From the NCBI RefSeq assembly GCF_900105865.1, contig NZ_LT629804.1, forward strand, positions 434,001-498,000: a stretch of 64,000 bases of DNA, written 5' to 3'. The position numbers were made by a program, and so were the translations under genes. The DNA comes from Arcanobacterium phocae. Lineage in GTDB: Bacteria > Actinomycetota > Actinomycetes > Actinomycetales > Actinomycetaceae. The notes under the pieces are model-generated. The model did no database searches. It was not told the origin of the DNA and saw nothing but the letters and a program-made list of their open reading frames with translations. Shown one piece after another: positions 53,055 to 62,653 of this stretch (position 1 is the first letter of the stretch; each line of letters opens with the position of its first letter).

Positions 53055-55508
53055 TTAGTTTGCGTGTCTACGGTTTCGCCATATCAGACCTGCTGCTACC
53101 AGGAGCAGAAAACTACCGGCGATATAGAAGTGGTCCCGTCCTATCCCGCCTGTTAGCGGTAGCGTAGGCGGCTCAATACGGTGGTTTTCGATTTTACCTA
53201 AATCAACCTCAAGTTTTTCTCCATTGATTTCTGCAGTCCGCTGTTCTTCATCAATCAGATAACCAAATGGAGCCTTTTGCTCTTGAATGCTCCATTTTCC
53301 CCAAGCAAGATTTAATACCTCGAATTTACCTGCCTCTGGATTCTTATCCAGTCCCGAACAGCTCTCTACTGATTCGGCTACACAGTCTTCAACGGTTTTA
53401 GGCTCTTGGTTTTCGGCCGTCAATGTCCAGACTGAACCTTCTAAATATTTGTCGGTATCATCTGCATCCACTTTGGACCAGAGAATAGAACCCGGTTTCG
53501 CGGTATTTGTGACAGTACACTTGACTGATCCGCGCGACTGTTCATCTGTTGGTTGGCAAACAACTTCACTTGATACATTCGGGAGCTCAGTAAGCTCTTT
53601 AACTCGATATTGATATCGTTTTCCATTGGTATCGAAACGATCGAGCTTCTCCCATGTCGCAGTACCATCAGCAGTTTTTTTACTCAGGCTAGACACATCT
53701 TCCCAGGTCTGTCCATCAATTGATCTCTGTGGGATAAGGGTAACTTCATGAGGAGCTGTCAGTCCTACCCATTCCTTGATTGCAACTAGTTCAATAGGCT
53801 TCTCTCTGTTCGTAACAACGATATTAACGTCCGAATCAGTCTCATCTTTTACAACAAAGGTATTTTTTTGCATAGATGCGCCTGACCGGGTCACCTCATA
53901 GCTAACCTCGTAATCTTCAGGCGCTATTTCGCCAGGGAATTTTTCAGTAACCTTATACTCCCCAGTATATCTCAGGTGTGTTTGCCGAGTCTTTTTAGCA
54001 GATTCTGAGTCTTTTGGAGCAATCTTATAAACAATGACTTCCGAACACTCTTGTTCCTCAATACACTTTGCTTTTGGCTGATCTTTACGATCATTAGTCA
54101 GCTCGATATCAAAAATTTGCGCACTGTTTTTAGCGGTGCCATTAATATCTAGCACCCTCTTTTCCACAGAAATCAACACTGGATTCACTTCTGGCTTCGG
54201 AAAGGCTTCTGCTTTTTGTTTCCCTAAATAATCAACGTAAGTTAGCTGCGCTTCTTTATTAGTTGGATATAGATGTTTTTCGTTCGCTACCTGCCCATCA
54301 GCCCCTGGTACCTCCCGGAGTTTATCGTCGATCTCAACCCGATAAGTCATTTCTTCAAATTTAATACGGTTCCCATCCCGTATCTCAACTTGATTAAGGC
54401 TTTCAACATCCCATGAAAGCGTGGCAGATTTTTCATCATACGAAGCAGTACCCTGCTTCGGGTGAGGGTTGCCAACTACTCGGAAACCTTCACCCATTGG
54501 GTCAACTACTTTTGCGTTGTTAATCGGCGACACGATCGAGCCTGCAATATTAGTAAAGACTTTCTCTAAACCCTTGGGATCCGCTTCCGTGTAACTATCA
54601 CGGTCTGTTGCGATCGCCTTCAAAATATCTTGTCCTGTTTGGCCAGCTTGGAGAGCAACAGACCACATATGGCTAGATTCTTTCGCAAATCTTGCCTCCG
54701 CTATAGCACTATTTCCGTGATTAAGAACAATAGGAAAGCCATCTCGATAGTAGTAACTGTAATACCTTAACGTACGGCCATCACCAGCGCGATATTTTCC
54801 AAAATCTTCTAACTCTAAATTCGTATTCGTTTCTAAAAAATAATCGTAAATGCTCTGCTGGGTAATTAATTTGTCATAATCTAAGGAGTGGCTAATCGTG
54901 TATCCGAACGTTGGCTGCCCATCCGACAGTAAGACAATATGCTTGTGGTCAGCAGTGGAGTTTTCCAGCATCAGGCGAGCTTTTCTAATACCATCTTGCG
55001 TGAAGGTTCCACCTCGGATCGTAATCGCGTCAATCGCACGATCTAAAGCTTCACGATTTGTTCCAAGCTGGAGATCTTGAGTAGCTACAGTCCCAAAAGA
55101 TACTAAACCAACGCGCGTAAGACCATTATTGTTGCCATCCAGAAGTTTCTCCACGAAGGTTTTCGCAGATTTTTTCGCAGCTTCCATTCGTGCTTCACGT
55201 GACATACTGCCAGAATGGTCAATAACAAGGACAACGTCGCTCGTTTGTTTAACTTCTTGAGATTCGACCCGTAACGTAATATCCCAGGTATTAACGAGCC
55301 CTGCCACCGGACGCGCGGTTTTACAGAGCTTCACTTCTCCTGGCATTTTTGACGAGCCGCGACATTGATCTTCTCCAGCAGACCGTGGATCACTCAAAGC
55401 TGCATAAGACCACTCAAAATTACCCACAATCACAAGTAAGACAACAGTAAGTAGTATTCCACTATTTAACTTTAAAATCCATTTCGGACACCTGCGGAAC
55501 AGAGACAA
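53055..55508 (-). CDS. LPLTG cell-wall-anchored VWA / Cna-B surface protein
   Basis: An 817-residue surface protein. A signal peptide (ILLTVVLLVIVGNFEWSYA) ends near residue 36. A von Willebrand A domain has a MIDAS DxSxS at D97-H-S99-G-S101 in VVLVIDHSGSMS, with TFTQDGIRKA and LLSDGQPTFG. Cna-B/SpaA-like beta domains follow (VAIKEWVG; GSVWTLTAENQ). It ends with LPLTG at 783-787, a hydrophobic segment and RNRRHAN. The start is a TTG with GGAG six bases upstream. This is the architecture of pilus-tip adhesins; no sortase or backbone pilin gene is in the window, so a housekeeping sortase would anchor it. Confidence 0.9.
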   Translation of the reverse strand: MSLFRRCPKWILKLNSGILLTVVLLVIVGNFEWSYAALSDPRSAGEDQCRGSSKMPGEVKLCKTARPVAGLVNTWDITLRVESQEVKQTSDVVLVIDHSGSMSREARMEAAKKSAKTFVEKLLDGNNNGLTRVGLVSFGTVATQDLQLGTNREALDRAIDAITIRGGTFTQDGIRKARLMLENSTADHKHIVLLSDGQPTFGYTISHSLDYDKLITQQSIYDYFLETNTNLELEDFGKYRAGDGRTLRYYSYYYRDGFPIVLNHGNSAIAEARFAKESSHMWSVALQAGQTGQDILKAIATDRDSYTEADPKGLEKVFTNIAGSIVSPINNAKVVDPMGEGFRVVGNPHPKQGTASYDEKSATLSWDVESLNQVEIRDGNRIKFEEMTYRVEIDDKLREVPGADGQVANEKHLYPTNKEAQLTYVDYLGKQKAEAFPKPEVNPVLISVEKRVLDINGTAKNSAQIFDIELTNDRKDQPKAKCIEEQECSEVIVYKIAPKDSESAKKTRQTHLRYTGEYKVTEKFPGEIAPEDYEVSYEVTRSGASMQKNTFVVKDETDSDVNIVVTNREKPIELVAIKEWVGLTAPHEVTLIPQRSIDGQTWEDVSSLSKKTADGTATWEKLDRFDTNGKRYQYRVKELTELPNVSSEVVCQPTDEQSRGSVKCTVTNTAKPGSILWSKVDADDTDKYLEGSVWTLTAENQEPKTVEDCVAESVESCSGLDKNPEAGKFEVLNLAWGKWSIQEQKAPFGYLIDEEQRTAEINGEKLEVDLGKIENHRIEPPTLPLTGGIGRDHFYIAGSFLLLVAAGLIWRNRRHAN

Positions 55509-55607
55509 TTAGCACTCCATCTTTACGTACACTAACCTATTCAAGCGTACCTATAACAGTCAAGCTCCGCAGTATAGATAATGTCCGCTACTCGACAGAG
55601 ACAGAAG

Positions 55608-56606
55608 TCACCGGGGCTTTTCCACCAGTTTTCCCTTGCGATTCCGAAATAACCGACCCCATGAATCTGGTTCCGAACGACGCTTACGCGGACGACGACG
55701 ACGCCATGGACGAACCGCCGGAACCGACCAACGTACATGTTTCGATAGCGCAATGACACCGTCAACACCAAGTAACAATACCGCAAGCCAAATACCAAGA
55801 TATGTCCACCATTGTGTTGGATCAATTCTCTCACCCAACAGCATCGCAACCATAATCACCAAAACTGGCTCTACATAGGACAACAGACCAAAAATACCGT
55901 ACGGCAACCACTTCACTGCCAATACGTATGAGATAACACCAAATACCGATAGCGCTCCTAGCAACAGCAAAACAGCCACAATTGAGATAGACGAAAATGC
56001 GCTATGAACCGAATGACTCTCCGTAGCCACCCAGATCGACACCGGCAAGGCCAAAGTCATCTCCCACGCAAGCGAGCCAACGCCGTCGGTCTCGTAATGA
56101 CGTCGAACCACAAAATACGCTGGGTAACCAATCGCAATAAATGAAGCAACAGGACCGATGCCACCAGCACGCCACGCCTCATACACCACCGCCATCGCCG
56201 CAATCACGGTCGCAACTACCATAAGCCGTGTCATGCGTTCCCCATAGAAAACACGCCCAATGACAACCATTACTAGCGGCATTAAGAAATACCCCATACC
56301 AACTTCGAGCGTACGGCCCACCTGCGGCGCCCAGCCAAACAGCCACATTTGGGCAGCGAGCATCGGCGCACAGAACGCATATGCGATAAGCTTGCGCGGG
56401 TCTTGGCGCACCCGTCGATATTCACCGGTAAACCACGAGAAACGCTTTGTCATTAGCAAGACAATTAATACACCAGGAACGGTCATAATCATGCGCCACG
56501 CCCACAATTCCACGCCAGTTAGTGGCGCAGTCAATGCAGCAAAGTACGAAAACATCGCAAACGCTACGGAAGATAAAAGAGAAATGACGACGCCGCGACT
56601 GGACAT
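55608..56606 (-). CDS. EamA/RarD-like membrane transporter
   Basis: A 332-residue membrane protein with ten predicted helices. VVISLLSSVAFAMFSYFAAL, VELWAWRMIMTVP and LFGWAPQVGRTLEVGMGYFL match the RarD branch of the EamA superfamily, and LLSYVEPVLVIMVAMLLGER is the second-repeat signature. A basic C-terminal tail (RPWRRRRPRKRRSEPDS) is notable. GGGGG precedes the ATG at a distance of six bases. Substrate unknown. Confidence 0.85.
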   Translation of the reverse strand: MSSRGVVISLLSSVAFAMFSYFAALTAPLTGVELWAWRMIMTVPGVLIVLLMTKRFSWFTGEYRRVRQDPRKLIAYAFCAPMLAAQMWLFGWAPQVGRTLEVGMGYFLMPLVMVVIGRVFYGERMTRLMVVATVIAAMAVVYEAWRAGGIGPVASFIAIGYPAYFVVRRHYETDGVGSLAWEMTLALPVSIWVATESHSVHSAFSSISIVAVLLLLGALSVFGVISYVLAVKWLPYGIFGLLSYVEPVLVIMVAMLLGERIDPTQWWTYLGIWLAVLLLGVDGVIALSKHVRWSVPAVRPWRRRRPRKRRSEPDSWGRLFRNRKGKLVEKPR

Positions 56607-56645
56607 AAAGCCCCCGAAAACTATGCTGGAAACGTGGAAAAGTAG

Positions 56646-56672
56646 TGGGCGGGACCGATACGGCCCCGCCCA
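56646..56672. terminator. Hairpin downstream of the Abi-like gene
   Basis: TGGGCGGGACCG - ATA - CGGCCCCGCCCA, 12-base arms with one mismatch. It is the counterpart of the hairpin at 58373-58399. Confidence 0.6.
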
Positions 56673-56730
56673 TCACATTAGCGTGTATTACTAGTTATTA
56701 CGCCAGCAAGCCACTGTGAGCTTGCACTAT
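56667..56730. repeat. Direct repeat, left copy (flanks the Abi cassette)
   Basis: 64 bases beginning CGCCCATCACATTAG and ending TTGCACTAT, matching 58394-58455 except for about four substitutions/gaps. With its partner it brackets the two-gene cassette. Confidence 0.75.
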
Positions 56731-56791
56731 CTTCAATACACCAAGCCTTTATAGTTCTTTTGTGTCAGCAACCCTAATGTGCTCTTTCAAA

Positions 56792-57445
56792 CTACTGCAT
56801 ACTCTCACCTAAGCGTTTAATCCACTCATCCACCAAAGGCAATACCTGCGGTTCTATCCAGCTCATAATCTGCTGAACCTCGTGGAGAACCTGCGCATCA
56901 TTTTCGTGAAACACCGGTTCAAGATGAGCTGCACGATTTCGTATCGCATGAAGATGTTTCATAATTTTCTCAACTTCTTGCCGGCGTTTTTTGAGATCTA
57001 AATTTCCATAAGAAAACGCCCTGTGAATAGCCGGAACCCACAATTGCGTATAGTAGCGTTTCGTTAAAAGATACCTCCAAAAGCCAAAAGTTAGCTGAGC
57101 AAGCACATTGTCATGCGTAACTGGTTTACCATGCTGTTTCAAACGGCCTCTGGCTTTTTCAATATCTCGTTGTGCTTTCTGAGTCAACAACCGTTTATCA
57201 TCAAGCCAATCCCGGCCGGCATACTTCTTGCTATACCAGTCTATAAGCGCATAATCGATTTGATTTTGCACGATAATCTCAACTGATCCGACTAAATCGA
57301 GATACACAAGCGTTAGCTTCCGATTTCGTTCATACAGTTTTAAAGCTTCAGCTTTATTCTGATGAAATTCTTGAAGGTAGGTATCCATGCGCGGTTGAGA
57401 GTACATTTTGATCAGAACATCAACAGGAATCACATCTTTCGTCAT
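56792..57445 (-). CDS. Abi-like HEPN protein (AbiD/F, Abi_2 type)
   Basis: A 217-residue protein. It resembles the Abi_2 family: PVDVLIKMYSQPRMDTYLQ, YERNRKLTLVYLDLVGSVEI, LAQLTFGFWRYLLTKRY, and then H-x2-R-N-R-A-A-H, where R169-H174 forms the HEPN Rx4H RNase motif. Abi_2 proteins act in abortive infection, with HEPN RNase activity inferred. GAGGGAAAG precedes the ATG, 12 bases after the upstream gene. With that gene it forms a two-gene operon inside a 1.66-kb cassette bordered by direct repeats. Confidence 0.8.
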   Translation of the reverse strand: MTKDVIPVDVLIKMYSQPRMDTYLQEFHQNKAEALKLYERNRKLTLVYLDLVGSVEIIVQNQIDYALIDWYSKKYAGRDWLDDKRLLTQKAQRDIEKARGRLKQHGKPVTHDNVLAQLTFGFWRYLLTKRYYTQLWVPAIHRAFSYGNLDLKKRRQEVEKIMKHLHAIRNRAAHLEPVFHENDAQVLHEVQQIMSWIEPQVLPLVDEWIKRLGESMQ

Positions 57446-57457
57446 TGACTTTCCCTC

Positions 57458-58216
57458 TCAGTCCTGTATAAAATCAAGTGAAGACCCCGGAACGATCCCC
57501 AGCTTTTGCTGAATCGCCGGGGTTATATTGTATTCATCCTGGTAAGTATCAACAAAAGAATCCGCTACTTCTTGAAATAGGCCCTCCGCTGTCCATACCT
57601 TGTTCATTGGCCCCGGGCGCGACGCCAGATAATTGTGAGCGTACCGGAACCGTTCTTTTGGACTAAACGGTTTAACAACGAAACACCGTCCGCCCGATTT
57701 GCTGAGCACGTTAGGGACCTGTTTTTCTATCCGGCCCCCATCGAGGATAAAACCCGCATACGAGGCGACAATAATCCCGTGATTATTCGTCAAATAATTT
57801 GTATCGTCTTGACTTACTCTCCAATGACCAGTCACCCGCAATTTGCCGGCGCGAATCTGATTCCACATTACAGGATCTTTAAGTTCCTTTTCGATTTCTT
57901 GCAAGTCCTGTTCACGCTCTCCCCAGGTGGCATCAAGGTACAAAGATGGCCGATCTTCGCGCTCCTCCACTCCCATTGAGCAGACAAGTGCACGCGTCCC
58001 TGACGGGATAAGGAACGGACGGTTTCTCGCGGTTGCTAAGTATTCGATATCCCAGCCGGAGTATCGCTGATTACGAGGGTTGGCACGATCGTCAAAAACA
58101 GAAATAAGGTTGAGATCAATAATTTTCGCAGCAGTATTGGATCCAACGCCAAGAACCCCCTTGAGGGTTTCAAAACCAAAAACTGAACTCGAAAGAGAGT
58201 ACGTTGTAGCAGACAT
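57458..58216 (-). CDS. Partner of the Abi/HEPN gene, unknown function
   Basis: About 252 residues from the ATG at 58216 (AAAGGAAAATTAAC upstream); a start at 58291 lies without support. It opens MSATTYSLSSSVFGFETLKG and then GVGSNTAAKIIDLN, a possible DNA-binding helix pair, followed by a DxRANPRNQRYSGWDIEYLA segment. No family is recognised. It stands before the HEPN gene in the same transcript, as an antitoxin or sensor would. This role is inferred from position only. Confidence 0.65.
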   Translation of the reverse strand: MSATTYSLSSSVFGFETLKGVLGVGSNTAAKIIDLNLISVFDDRANPRNQRYSGWDIEYLATARNRPFLIPSGTRALVCSMGVEEREDRPSLYLDATWGEREQDLQEIEKELKDPVMWNQIRAGKLRVTGHWRVSQDDTNYLTNNHGIIVASYAGFILDGGRIEKQVPNVLSKSGGRCFVVKPFSPKERFRYAHNYLASRPGPMNKVWTAEGLFQEVADSFVDTYQDEYNITPAIQQKLGIVPGSSLDFIQD

Positions 58217-58372
58217 GTTAATTTTCCTTTCCATGCAGGCCCGCAGGCGTGATGATATACAGGTTTGAGAGCATAGTGTGCTAATACTCATCAGTCCTCA
58301 AGCTACTACAACCCATCCCACTTGTCAACAGGATAATGTGAATCCACCTTATCCCAGTATTATTTATAGGTT

Positions 58373-58399
58373 TGGGCGAGCCTATATAAGACTCGCCCA
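58373..58399. terminator. Hairpin downstream of the BCCT gene
   Basis: TGGGCGAG - 11 bases - CTCGCCCA. It immediately precedes the right direct repeat and probably ends the BCCT transcript. Confidence 0.55.
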
Positions 58400-58455
58400 T
58401 CACATTAGAGTGAATTACTAGTTATTACGCCAGCAAACCACTGAATTTGCACTAT
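58394..58455. repeat. Direct repeat, right copy (flanks the Abi cassette)
   Basis: 62 bases matching 56667-56730. It includes the BCCT stop codon, so this copy is likely the original and the other the duplicate. Confidence 0.75.
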
Positions 58456-60299
58456 TTACGCCCAGATTTTGTAGCTACTTTGTCAGCCGCTTTCGCAGCA
58501 GACTTGGCTGATCCTTTAGCTGTTGGATGCTTCATCCGAGCCATGCGTTTCTTCGCCAACCGGAGTTCTTCACGTTCACGGTGATGGCGGCGCTCCACAG
58601 CCAGTTGGCGGTTAAAACGCTCCTGCTCGCGCTGGTCAAGATAGATGACATCGTTACGCAGATCCTTGACAATTGCGAACATTAAAGCGAAGACCACAAA
58701 CAGGAATGGGGTCGCAGCCACAATCGTTACACTCTGAATCGAATGTAACGCCTGATCGCCACCAGAAACCAGCAGTGTCAATCCGATCATTGCGGTCACT
58801 AAGCCCCAAGCTCCAGTGAGCCATGGTGTTGCGGTAGCCCGCCCCCCTTGAGATAGGGACCCCATAACTGTCGACGCCGAATCAGCAGACGTGATAAAGA
58901 ATGTTGCGAGCAGCAAAACGGCTACAATACCCATCACGAACCCACCCGGTAGCGAATGCAACAGGTTGAAGAGCTGGGACTCGGGAACGCCGTCGGCATA
59001 AATGCTGTTGCCACCTTGTTCCATCGAAATTGCGGTACCACCGAAAATAGCGAACCAAACTGTGGAAAGACCTGCAGGCACAAGCAAAACACCAGTACAG
59101 AATTCGCGGATCGTGCGGCCACGCGAAATACGAGCAATAAACATACCGACGAATGGTGACCATGAAACCCACCAAGCCCAGTAGAAGATGGTCCAAGACG
59201 AAATCCAGTCACCAGCAGTACCATCAGCAGCTGATGCGGTACGGCCAGCCATTTCGAAGAACTGCGAAGCGTAGGCACCCATCGAGCCTGGAAGTAAGTT
59301 GAGCTGGACGATCGTCGGACCGAATGCGAAAACAAAGATCGCGAGCGCAGCTGCAAACACCATGTTGATGTTTGACAAGATGCGAATACCTTTACCAACA
59401 CCAGACATAGCCGAAATTAGGAAGGCAAGAGTCAGAACACCAACGATGGTGACAATAATGCCAGTTCCAGGGTTGCTCACAAACCCAGAGGCAGATAACC
59501 CTGCACGGATCTGCAACGCACCCAAACCGAGGGAACACGCTGTTCCAAACACAGTAGCAAAAATCGAAAGTGAATCGATAGCTTTTCCAACAAAACCATT
59601 CGCATGCTTTTCACCGATCAACGGAGTGAAGGCAGCCGAAATAAGTTGGCGGCGACCCACGCGATAGGTTGAATAGGCAATAGCAAGACCGACAATGGCA
59701 TACATCGCCCACGGGTGCAAAGTCCAATGGAACATTGCGGTTGCCATAGCAGTCCCGACCTCATGCGAGTTGTGCCCGGGCACGCCGTCGCGATAAAAAG
59801 CGAGCGGTTCAGATGCTCCATAGAACATCAAACCAATCCCCATACCGGCAGCGAACATCATTGCAATCCACGAGGAGTTGGAGAATTCTGGCTGTTCGTC
59901 CGCCGCGCCTAGTCTGATTGCACCAAATTTACTGGCAGCAATGACTACCACGAAGGCAACAAAGATTGTTGTAAATAAGACGAACGCCCAACCAAGATTT
60001 CCTAGGACCCAGGAAAACGCGGTGCTCGAAGCATGTGAGAAGTTTACTGGCGCAGCAAGTCCCCACACAACAGTACCCAGGACTAGGATCATCGCTGGAA
60101 CAACAACAGACCACGCGATTGATGCGTCTTCGTTTTCTGACGCCAGCTCAATTGGTTTCTCGTGAATGTCTGCGGCGTTAATTTCATGCTCGACAGACAA
60201 GATTGCAGCGAGTTCCGACGTCGCACTCGACGTCGGGTCTAAAGGTTTAATTTCTTGATTTTCTTGTACTTTACTATCGTTTATATCTTCACTATCCAT
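58452..60299 (-). CDS. BCCT family transporter (betaine/choline/carnitine)
   Basis: A 615-residue, 12-helix protein. The BCCT signature is [20 protein letters not shown], and a second Trp-rich stretch reads [20 protein letters not shown]. It has an acidic, hydrophilic N-terminal tail of about 65 residues and a Lys/Arg-rich C-terminal tail, as in osmosensing BetP-like carriers. It imports glycine betaine or a related compatible solute, probably with Na+. The ATG follows GAAAGAATGACACT. It stands alone. Confidence 0.92.
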   Translation of the reverse strand: MDSEDINDSKVQENQEIKPLDPTSSATSELAAILSVEHEINAADIHEKPIELASENEDASIAWSVVVPAMILVLGTVVWGLAAPVNFSHASSTAFSWVLGNLGWAFVLFTTIFVAFVVVIAASKFGAIRLGAADEQPEFSNSSWIAMMFAAGMGIGLMFYGASEPLAFYRDGVPGHNSHEVGTAMATAMFHWTLHPWAMYAIVGLAIAYSTYRVGRRQLISAAFTPLIGEKHANGFVGKAIDSLSIFATVFGTACSLGLGALQIRAGLSASGFVSNPGTGIIVTIVGVLTLAFLISAMSGVGKGIRILSNINMVFAAALAIFVFAFGPTIVQLNLLPGSMGAYASQFFEMAGRTASAADGTAGDWISSWTIFYWAWWVSWSPFVGMFIARISRGRTIREFCTGVLLVPAGLSTVWFAIFGGTAISMEQGGNSIYADGVPESQLFNLLHSLPGGFVMGIVAVLLLATFFITSADSASTVMGSLSQGGRATATPWLTGAWGLVTAMIGLTLLVSGGDQALHSIQSVTIVAATPFLFVVFALMFAIVKDLRNDVIYLDQREQERFNRQLAVERRHHREREELRLAKKRMARMKHPTAKGSAKSAAKAADKVATKSGRK

Positions 60300-60442
60300 A
60301 GTGTCATTCTTTCGGATAGCGAGCTTTTTTCCAACATAACAGCTCGAAAATCGCTGATTTTCCGTACTATGTCACAGACTTAATACTCATAAAGGATAAA
60401 CCGCGGAGTATTATTTGTCTTTTTTGTAGGGTAATTTTCTTG

Positions 60443-60682
60443 TTAGCTATGCTTCCGTCGGCCAATAATCCCCACTCCGACAGCAAAGGTGAGCACTATC
60501 AAAGCCACCAAACTACCGAAATCTGCACCATTCTTAGCAAAGGCGTTCTTCGTTGGTTTCACCCCGGCATTATTTGCAACCTTATCTGGTCTACTACAAT
60601 CGTCTTCATTAGCAGAATTCTCGATCGAAATAGTTGGAGTTAGCGAAAAGTGGCATATTAATCTTTGCCTTTCCTTGTGCAT
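60443..60682 (-). pseudogene. Remnant of a wall-anchored surface protein C-terminus
   Basis: Up to 79 residues. The end reads FAKNGADFGSLVALIVLTFA, then VGVGIIGRRKHS: a degenerate sortase-like motif (compare LAxTG), a membrane segment and a basic tail. No ribosome site or signal sequence is seen at its start. It is probably the tail of a decayed surface protein rather than a working small gene. Confidence 0.4.
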
Positions 60683-61103
60683 TTTCCAGGTTCTTTTTCT
60701 ACTCTGACCTCTATACTAGCGAGCTTCAATTACTGCTTAGTTTCACCCAATTTATTTTGCACTTCAGTCAGTTTGTTAGCCTTATTCATTTTGATTAGCA
60801 GCACTTGAAGACAACATTCTAATCCAGCCATGACGCTGGATGTAACTAGTACATATGTAGTTGATTGTCATTATTTTAACCATTCACATCACATTAGTGA
60901 TTCGTTGTGTGTTAATATACAGAAAAGTCCTGAACTGGGGATTCTTCCATATTTGACATAGTTTCTATAGCGTCCAAAGAAAGGGTTGCTTTCGGATTTT
61001 CTAGTAGCGACCTCTCCATTAACCCAGATTAGAACTAAATGAAACTCTACGAAACACGATGAGAATCAACTATTAGCTCGGTACTGAGAGACCTAACGTT
61101 TCA
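60683..61103. other. AT-rich intergenic stretch
   Basis: No gene, RNA or hairpin of note is recognised between the surface-protein remnant and the sugar ABC ATPase. Confidence 0.4.
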
Positions 61104-62648
61104 TCAACTTATTGATTCTGCTGTTGTAATCCAGGCCAACTCACGAAGTTTTGCAACAGTTAGATTCTCAACCGGAATCGCACTCGCAACTGTTTTACCG
61201 TGCGCAAAAACTGTCACTACATCAGCTAATTCAAGGATTTCTTCCTCTTCAGAAGACGATACGATAAGTGTCATTCCCTCATCAACAACCATTGATTTGA
61301 GTAGCGAATGGATTTCCGATTTCACTCCAATATCTACACCTTTTGTCGGCTCATCCAATAACAAAATTTTGGGTTGCTGAGCTAGTGTTCTCGCAATTAA
61401 GACCTTTTGTTGGTTCCCTCCAGACAGAGCAACAATCGGCCCCTGCGTATTACCTCGAACGTGTAATCTGTTCAAAAATTCTGATGTCATTTTTGACAAA
61501 CGGGCATTATTGATCCACCCCCCTGTCGAAAACTGAGTTACAACTGGCAATGCAATATTTTGAGGGCTTGACATTCCTGGAACTATGCCATCGATTTTTC
61601 GTTCCTCAGTGAGATACGCAAAGCCACATTTCATCGCATCTGCCGGATTTTTAGGAATATATCGCTCCCGGAAAAGTTCAACTTCACCCGAATATATCGG
61701 CTCAACACCGATAAGCGAGCGCAATAGTTCAGTACGTCCCGCACCAACTAAGCCGTACAGTCCGATGATCTGTCCTTCTCGCGCATCGAATGAGACACCC
61801 TGCAAATGAGGACCATGAACATCTGAAATAGATAAGATTACTTCACCACTAGTTTTCCCTATTCGTGTAGTATCCATACCTTTTTCTTGTGCATCTGCAA
61901 TATCATCACCAACGATCGCCCGAACAACTTCTTCATGCGAAATTAATCCAGCGTCGGCATCAAGGATTACTTTGCCATCTACTAAAGCCACGATCCGGTG
62001 TGCGACTTCATACAACTCATCTAACTTGTGATCAACAAGCAATACGCCCACATTCTTGCGCTTCGCAATATCTTTGACGTAGTCAAGTAACCTACTGATC
62101 TGCTCGCCTTCGAGGGAAGTCGTAGGTTCATCCAGTAACAGATACTTAGTGTTTTTGGTCGCCGCAATAGCTATTTCTAGCATTTGTCGCGCTGCAACCG
62201 GATAAGAACCTAACGAACGATCAACATCCATTTCTAGGTGAAACTCATTCAACATTTGTTGGGCAAACTTGCGCATCTCTGCTTTCCGTAACCCTGCTAT
62301 GCCAGATAGTTCCCTTCCAAGCCAAATATTCTCTTGAACCGTTAAATTAGGTATCAGCGAAAGTTCTTGATACACAGTACTTACACCGTGACTAATTGCT
62401 TCCGCAGGACTACTAAAAACCACTGACTTTCCGTCAAGATAAAGCTCACCCCCGTCATGCTTATGAGCTCCTGCCAGAACTTTCAATAACGTAGACTTAC
62501 CAGCGCCATTATGCCCAACCAAACCAACAATTTCACCAGGCTTTAGATCGAAGGAGATGCCCGCCAAGGCTGGCACGCCTGCGAAATGTTTTGTTAAATT
62601 CACCGCCTGAAATCCAACTTTAGAAACGGGCATCTTCTTCTCACTCAT
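61104..62648 (-). CDS. Sugar ABC transporter ATPase, RbsA/MglA type
   Basis: A 514-residue protein with two nucleotide-binding domains. Domain 1 has Walker A GHNGAGKST at 45-53 and Walker B YLLLDEPTTSLEG. Domain 2 has a degenerate Walker A (GLVGAGRTELLRS), as is normal for RbsA, with LSGGNQQKVLIARTL and ILLLDEPTKGVDIG. It energises import of a monosaccharide such as ribose, galactose or inositol. It starts five bases after the binding-protein stop. Order is permease - binding protein - ATPase, reverse strand. Confidence 0.93.
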   Translation of the reverse strand: MSEKKMPVSKVGFQAVNLTKHFAGVPALAGISFDLKPGEIVGLVGHNGAGKSTLLKVLAGAHKHDGGELYLDGKSVVFSSPAEAISHGVSTVYQELSLIPNLTVQENIWLGRELSGIAGLRKAEMRKFAQQMLNEFHLEMDVDRSLGSYPVAARQMLEIAIAATKNTKYLLLDEPTTSLEGEQISRLLDYVKDIAKRKNVGVLLVDHKLDELYEVAHRIVALVDGKVILDADAGLISHEEVVRAIVGDDIADAQEKGMDTTRIGKTSGEVILSISDVHGPHLQGVSFDAREGQIIGLYGLVGAGRTELLRSLIGVEPIYSGEVELFRERYIPKNPADAMKCGFAYLTEERKIDGIVPGMSSPQNIALPVVTQFSTGGWINNARLSKMTSEFLNRLHVRGNTQGPIVALSGGNQQKVLIARTLAQQPKILLLDEPTKGVDIGVKSEIHSLLKSMVVDEGMTLIVSSSEEEEILELADVVTVFAHGKTVASAIPVENLTVAKLRELAWITTAESIS

Positions 62649-62653
62649 ATTGA

